From the NCBI RefSeq assembly GCF_037893015.1, contig NC_133660.1, forward strand, positions 288,025,078-288,089,077: a DNA stretch of 64,000 bases. Direction: 5' to 3'. Source of the stretch: Macrotis lagotis. Lineage: Eukaryota; Chordata; Mammalia; Peramelemorphia; Peramelidae. Shown one piece after another: positions 58,512-64,000 of this stretch. Position 1 is the first letter of the stretch. Every line of letters starts with the position of its first letter. A program made the translations under genes and the position numbers. Under the pieces are notes generated by a model, which saw only the letters and a program-made list of their open reading frames with translations, was not told the DNA's origin and ran no database searches.

Positions 58512-60565
58512 TTTAAAAATATTTTTTCAATCATTTATTTTTCCAATAAGATATAAGGTGAGTTTCAACCTTTCTTTTGTTGTGAGGTTTTGAATTTCAC
58601 ATCTGATGACAGAAAGCAATCTAATAAATGTTATATGTGTATAACCATGCTAGAAAGAGATCCATATTAATCATGTTGTGAAAGAAGAATCAAACAAAAT
58701 GGGAAAAACAGAAGAAAACATAATACATAAGATAACTTAAAATTTGAAGATAGTAAGGTTTGGTCTGCATTGAAACTCAATTCCTTCTCTGAACATTGAT
58801 GATTTTTCCCATCACGTGTTAGAATTGTCTTTGATTATTTTACTGCTGAAAGAACAAGTCCATCACAGTTGATCATCACCCAATGTTGCTGTTAGTTTGC
58901 ACAATGTTTTTCTGATTCTGCTTACTTCACTCAGCACCAGTTTATGCCAGTCTTTCCAAGCTGTCTGCAATCCCATCTCTCATGATTTTTTTATAAAACA
59001 GTAGCGTTCCATCACCTACATAAGATTTTTGCATCAATATTCTTTAGGGAGATTGAGCTATAATTTTCTTTGTCTTTTTTGGTTCTTTCTGGTTTAGGTA
59101 TCAGCACCACTTTGTGGTTATAAAAGGAGTTTGGCAGATCTCCTTCTCCTATTTTTTAAAATAGTTTATGTACAATAGGAATAATTGTCCCTTAAATGTT
59201 TGGTAGAATTCACATGTAAATCCATTTGGACCTGGAGACTTTTCCTAGGGAGTTTATTGATGGTTTCTTCAATTTCTTTTTCTGAAATAGTTATTTAAGT
59301 AATTTATTTCCTCTTCTGTTAATCTTGGCAGATTGTGCTTTTGTAACTATCCATTTCATTCAGGATATCTCATTTATTGACATACAGTTTGGCAAAGCAT
59401 GTCTGGATTATCTCTTTAATTTCTTCCTCACTGTTGGTTAGTTCACCTCTTTTTCATTTTTGATACTGGTAATTTGGTAATCATCTTTTCTTAATCAGAA
59501 TATCCAAAGGCTTGTTTATTTTATTGGCTTTTTCATAAAACTGACTCAGTTTCATTATGAGATTAATGGTTTTCTTGCTTCCAGTTCTAGTAAACTCTCC
59601 CTTGATTTTCAGAATTTCTAATTTGGTATTTAATTGGGGATCTTTACTTCGTTCTTTTTCTAGCATTTTTATTTGTATTCCCAATTCATTGATCTCTTCT
59701 TTCCCTATTCTATTCATACAGACATTTAGAGTTATAAAGTTTCCCCTCAAAAGGTCCTTGGATGCATCTCATAAATTTTGGTATGATGTCTCATTATTAT
59801 CATTTTCTTGGATATAATTATTGATTATTTCTATTATTTGTTTTTTGATTCACCCATTATTTAATATAAAGTTATTTAAATGCCAATTAGTTCTTGGTTT
59901 CTCCTTCCATGACCCTTTATTACATGTAATTTTTATTGCCTCATGGTTTGAGAAGTGTGTATTTATTATTTCTACCTTTTTTCATTTGATTATATTTTGT
60001 ACCCTAGAACATGGGCAGTTTTGGTATATGTGCCATGTACTGCGAGAAAAAGGTATATTCTTTTCTATCCCCATTCAGCTTTCTCCAGAGATGTATCATA
60101 TCTAAGTTTTCTAAGATTTTATTCACCTTCTTAACTTCCTTCTTTTTTATTTTGTTGATAGTTTATCTAGTTCTGAGAGAGGGAGATTGATGTCTACCAC
60201 TATTAAAGTTTTGCTGTCTATGTCTCCTTGCAATTCACTCAGTCCCCCCCCCCCCGCCGGAATTTAGATGCTATACCACTAAGTTCATACATGTTTAGTA
60301 ATGATATCTCTTCATTACCAATGGTGCCATTTAAGAAGATGTAATTTCCTTCCTTATCCCTTTTAATGAGATTGATTTTTGCTTTTACTTTATCTGAGAT
60401 TAGGATCGCTACCCCTAATGGTTTTACTTCAGCTGAGGTGTAATATATTTTGCCCCAGACTTTTACCTTCATCCTGTATCTATCTCTGTTTCCAGATCTC
60501 GGGTCTAGATTTAAAGTTATTGAATCAGTGTTTAAATTTGCTTCTGCTTTGCTCTGTAAAAAGAA
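58512..60565 (-). mobile_element. Antisense L1 in two joined pieces
   Basis: 58512-59022 is the 3' UTR and ORF2 end. At 59023 it jumps to the front of ORF2: reverse transcriptase start (TTTGGACCTGGAGACTTTTC near 59224) and linker (59750-59481: NELGIQIKMLEKERSKDPQ). The endonuclease follows (60472-60239: GVAILISDKVKAKINLIKR, RDKEGNYIFLNGTIGNEEIS). Stops and frame breaks throughout; about half of ORF2 is deleted. Confidence 0.85.
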
Positions 60566-60569
60566 GTAT

Positions 60570-61530
60570 TAGGATGAGAGGATCTCTAAGACTCATTCCA
60601 ATTTGAATTCCTTTCACAAAGCCTTTATTTATTATTTTATAATGTTAGGTGATTGCTTGATGGATTCAAGATCCCAAAGCACCACCTTCAGATCTAAAGA
60701 ATCATTTGAAGGAATTAATTCTTTTAAATTTTCCAAAATTCTCCTCATTGCTCTGTGAAATTAGATTGCTAGAAACCTGCTAAACTTTCTCTATTGCTGG
60801 CATTTTATATTAACAATAAAAAAGGAATAATTCAGAAGCAGAGACTTGCTGGGCTCTTTCAAACAATTTATGTCTTAAAGAATATTAAGTACTTCCTGTT
60901 TCCATGGAAGAAACTCTGAAATTATCCAAAGAACTTGTCTTCCTCAGAATATCTTAGGGTCACAAGCAGAGAATGAGAATTTTAAAATAGCTGGAAATTA
61001 TATTTAGCAAATTGACTCCTAAGTTTACTTTCTCACCCTCTAACACCCCCTAACCATGCATCTTAATCTGTGGTTCAGCTTTATTTTTGTATTTTTCTCA
61101 CTGAAAATATAGAATTGAGTTTGATGACTTCTATTTCATGTATGTATTTCTACCATGCCCCTCCCCCTGGAAGAAATATGAGAAAGGAAGAGATCTTGTT
61201 ATCGAGCTGTGAGATATGGTAGTACACTATGCTGAAGGTCTTGATCTGAGGAGCAACAAGACTTGGTTGAAAATGGGAGCCTAAGAGGGAAGGGAGGCTG
61301 CTCATTGGAGATGACAAGCAAATACTCTGCCTCTTGGGTTATCTACCAAACTTGAAGAAGGGGTGAGTAATGGAGAACTCTTCACTGTTAAAACTCCTAA
61401 AACTCAGTAGCTGGGGGGAATGTTCTCCTACTTTCTTTTCCTCCCTCCTTCCATTTTTACAGAAATCTTGATGCTTAGGTTATCATAAAGATAGCAAGGT
61501 TAATTCCAATTCTTTGATTAAAAGGGTAAA
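60570..61530. other. Intergenic, nothing recognised
   Basis: AT-rich; no exon or repeat family supported. Confidence 0.4.
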
Positions 61531-61531
61531 G

Positions 61532-62066
61532 TAGTGTTATAAATGAATGAAAAGAAAAACCCGCTAGAGTGAGAGAAAATTATACATTTTATTCACGAAC
61601 CTTGCAAGATGCACCTTACATGCACCTAGGAGTGAGGCACAAATTGGTCTTGGAAAGTCAGGTAATTTATGGTCCTCAGAAACTCCCCTCCCTCTTGGAT
61701 TTGCATAGGCAATCAGAGTTTGAGTTACAATCTAAAAGGTCCACCCATTCCATGACATGGCCCTAATATGATCCCCCCCCACACATCATAGGACACATGA
61801 TATGCTAATGAACCCCAATAGTCACAGGGGGGTGTGTGGGTTAATATTCAATTACCTAATTGTTCAAACTCAGTTGAATTAGGTCAAGATCTCTAAGTCA
61901 CTCTTGACCAGTTGAGAACTGGTTTGGGGCTTGCTATGCCTGGAATGGGATTAGGAAAACTCTCCCAGTCTTGTGATTGGCTGGGCCATTCCCCCTTTGT
62001 AATGGCTTCCCTAAGGGCTCCCCTCCACACCCTGTGAAGACCAAAACCCTATATTCCTCACAGTAG
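61532..62066 (-). mobile_element. Solo LTR of an endogenous retrovirus
   Basis: About 527 bases (61536-62062) starting TGTGAGGAAT and ending TTTATAACA on the - strand, between GTAG at 61532-61535 and GTAG at 62063-62066. It has a CCAAT box and an AATAAA signal in the expected order. A 4-base target duplication fits a class I (gamma-type) retrovirus. No internal region, so it is a remnant left by recombination between the two ends. Age appears moderate because both flanks still match. Confidence 0.65.
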
Positions 62067-62279
62067 TTTAAAATTATTTTCTTCATAGATGTACCAGATT
62101 ACAAGATGTATCATAATACAAGAAAAGTCTTATGAAGGGGAAAACCAGCAAAAATACAATCATTCATTAAATGAGATTAGTAAAGTTAAGGTGTCTGGTT
62201 ACATATTAAGAGTAATGATAATAATAATGTTGTCCTGCGTTTATGAAGAAACTTATTACATCAGGAAGGGGATGCCATG

Positions 62280-62527
62280 AGAAGCATGTAAATTGGATTT
62301 GAATGATGAGGGGTCTGTGCTAGGTCCTCAGTCTCACTATCTACTCTAAAGTCACCTGCATTCAATGATCAGATATGAATCAAGATGACTGGAGACAGCC
62401 TTCGATGTGAAGGAATCAGTGTTATGTATCTTGCCCAAGATAACACAGCTAGTAAGTATCTGAGGTCAGTTGTATTCAGGTTCTCCTGACTTCAGGGCCT
62501 GTACTCTAGCCCATACACCATCTAGCC
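62280..62527 (-). mobile_element. Composite SINE, second copy
   Basis: Same plan as 38698-38985: a - strand tRNA-like head (GAGTGGCTAGATGGTG at 62525), CTTGGGCAAGATAC, and a body ending CTCATCATTCAAATCCAATT. It lacks the (ATC)n end. Confidence 0.65.
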
Positions 62528-62529
62528 AC

Positions 62530-63230
62530 TCTAGTGTAGTGATAAACATTATGACAATTATGGTCAACATAATATCAGATTACTTTCTGTCCTGAGGAGG
62601 GAAGAAGAGAGAGAGGTAGCAAAATTTCAGCCTCAAAAGCTTAGCAAATGGTGTATGTTGAATGTAACTGAAAAAAAAATTAACATTAGAATAAAAATAA
62701 ATAAAATGATATTGGCAACTTTTGAAGTGGTAGTGATCCATTGGTTCTTTTATGATTTTGGAAGAAATCAGGAAGAGTTATGGGACAAGGGTTGCTTCCC
62801 CATTGGAAAATTGAGAGGAAGACAGAGTCCCAAGATAGGTTGGCTTATCAGGGTTGTGATCACAAGCTCCTGAGAGAGAAAGCTCACAGTGTTGAGACCT
62901 TTGGTTTACTGGGGTGAATCAAGTCAGTATAATGTCAACATAATCCTTGGTATAGTATCTGGAAATATTGAATGCTTATTGCAGATAAATTATTTAACCT
63001 TGGTGTTAGCTTAGTGTTATTAACTTTCTGAGTGAAGAGTCTGCATGAACCCCAATGAAAGTAGGGCAGTTATGTCATGACCCAGTTACTTATAATGATT
63101 CTCAAAACTAGGAGTACCTTCCTGACCATAGTGAGATAACAGGCAGACTGTGAAATCTGAGAATAATCAACCTAAATTTATTATTGAGACTCCTCATCTG
63201 ATTATTATTCATTCAATTTCATATGGTTCA

Positions 63231-63286
<56 letters not shown>

Positions 63287-64000
63287 CCCTTATGTTAAAT
63301 GGCGTCAAGGTCAGAAAACTTCAAAATTCATCCTGGTTTGAAAATTTGCCTTGACTTCTGTAGCCTCACAGTAAGTGATTGTTCTATTATTTTTCCTAGA
63401 ATAATGAAATAAACATCCATATTTCTGACTGACAGATTTGTTAGTAGAGTTGTTTTTTATTTAGTCTCCCAAAATGGACCTAGTTCAGAATCTGGTACTG
63501 TTATCAACTAAGGGAGGAAATCTTTCTTATTGGACCCATACCTGATAAGGAAGTCTTCTAGGTCACTTATGAATGCTAACCTCTGATGAGCTTTGTTTGG
63601 GTAGGGGGAGTTTCTGTGTGTTTACCTTGTCACTACCATTTACACTATCTTCTTTTTATATCGCATTATCCTCTGCAACATCTGGAAATTTTGAACCACT
63701 GCAGAGTTTTAGTTTGGAGGGAATGGAAATAACAATCCAGAAGGCCTATGAAATCTCCTATGAGAGAGGACAGATAATCTTGTGGTCATCTCAGAGTCCA
63801 TCAAAGATGTGAAGGCTCCAGAAACAAGGTAGGGAAGACGTTTCAAAATTGCCTTTTTTCATATGAGTTTTCAAAGTTTTGAAGATAAAGGATGCAGTTG
63901 CCGAGCTGCTAAATGGGAGAGTCCTCAGAGACTCTCCATCTCTGATTGATCAAAATATTTTTCACTTGCACACAAGAGATATGAAGCTGCATGACCTCTC
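62530..64000. other. Intergenic, no gene recognised; (TA)n tract
   Basis: Only 63231-63284, a (TA)n microsatellite of about 27 units, stands out. Open frames are short and of no known family. Confidence 0.5.
63231..63284. repeat. (TA)n microsatellite
   Basis: About 27 uninterrupted TA units; perfectly self-complementary. Confidence 0.95.

Larger units (their letters stand above)
49950..58515 (+). repeat. Segmental duplication block C
   Basis: Matches block B upstream half (49950-53945) and the far 3' flank (57865-58515). The part that should hold MS4A exons 5-6 is replaced by 53946-57555 (inverted micro-duplication, L1 3' end, L2-like piece, a local tandem duplication and simple repeat). 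Confidence 0.7.

Overview
The window is mammalian, almost certainly marsupial, chromosomal DNA. It carries about a dozen copies of a tRNA-derived SINE whose head reads GGGGCAGCTAGGTGGC and whose tail reads CTTGCAAAAACCTAAA (the WSINE1-type marsupial SINE). It also has L1 pieces of marsupial type, an ORF1-only 'half-L1' (HAL1), RTE-clade LINE pieces and L2/MIR-type remnants. The abundance and freshness of the WSINE copies suggest an Australian marsupial, possibly a dasyurid; that is inference. There is no sign of bacterial, phage or plasmid DNA.

The one gene that looks whole is a six-coding-exon MS4A gene on the + strand (ATG at 14100, stop at 22501-22503, AATAAA at 22991). All ten coding splice sites are canonical GT/AG and the joined product is 248 residues. 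It has four membrane segments and matches the MS4A6 subfamily from the first residues (MTSQxVP) to the last exon (SVLFLPH...YEEL). It lies in a locus duplicated more than once. Block A is the gene's end and 3' flank (21285-24640). Block B (34425-37735) is a decayed copy of the same stretch, with recognisable exons 5 and 6 but damaged splice sites and poly-A signal. Block C (49950-58515) repeats the upstream half of B (29100-33900) and the far 3' flank, but the exon 5-6 part is gone. In its place are an inverted micro-duplication, an L1 3' end and unrelated DNA.

Between B and C, on the - strand, is a vomeronasal type-2 receptor (V2R) seven-helix exon (42419 to about 43330) broken by a stop and frameshifts. 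Next to it is a full-length HAL1 element (44040-47145) with a recognisable target-site duplication and three SINE-like modules in its 3' untranslated part.

Layout: 1-1770 old L1-like and unassigned sequence; 1857-6030 L1 pieces; 6030-7110 RTE (endonuclease end); 8225-8640 L2-like; 9170-10345 L1 then RTE reverse transcriptase; 11000-13800 SINE and MIR copies; 14084-23000 MS4A6-like gene; 24000-29000 SINEs and nested L1; 29100-37735 block B; 37740-41700 antisense L1s; 42419-43330 V2R pseudogene; 44040-47145 HAL1; 48610-49930 L1; 49950-58515 block C; 58512-60565 antisense L1; 61536-62062 solo LTR; 62280-62525 composite SINE; then unassigned sequence with a long TA tract. No tRNA or rRNA gene and no CRISPR array was seen.
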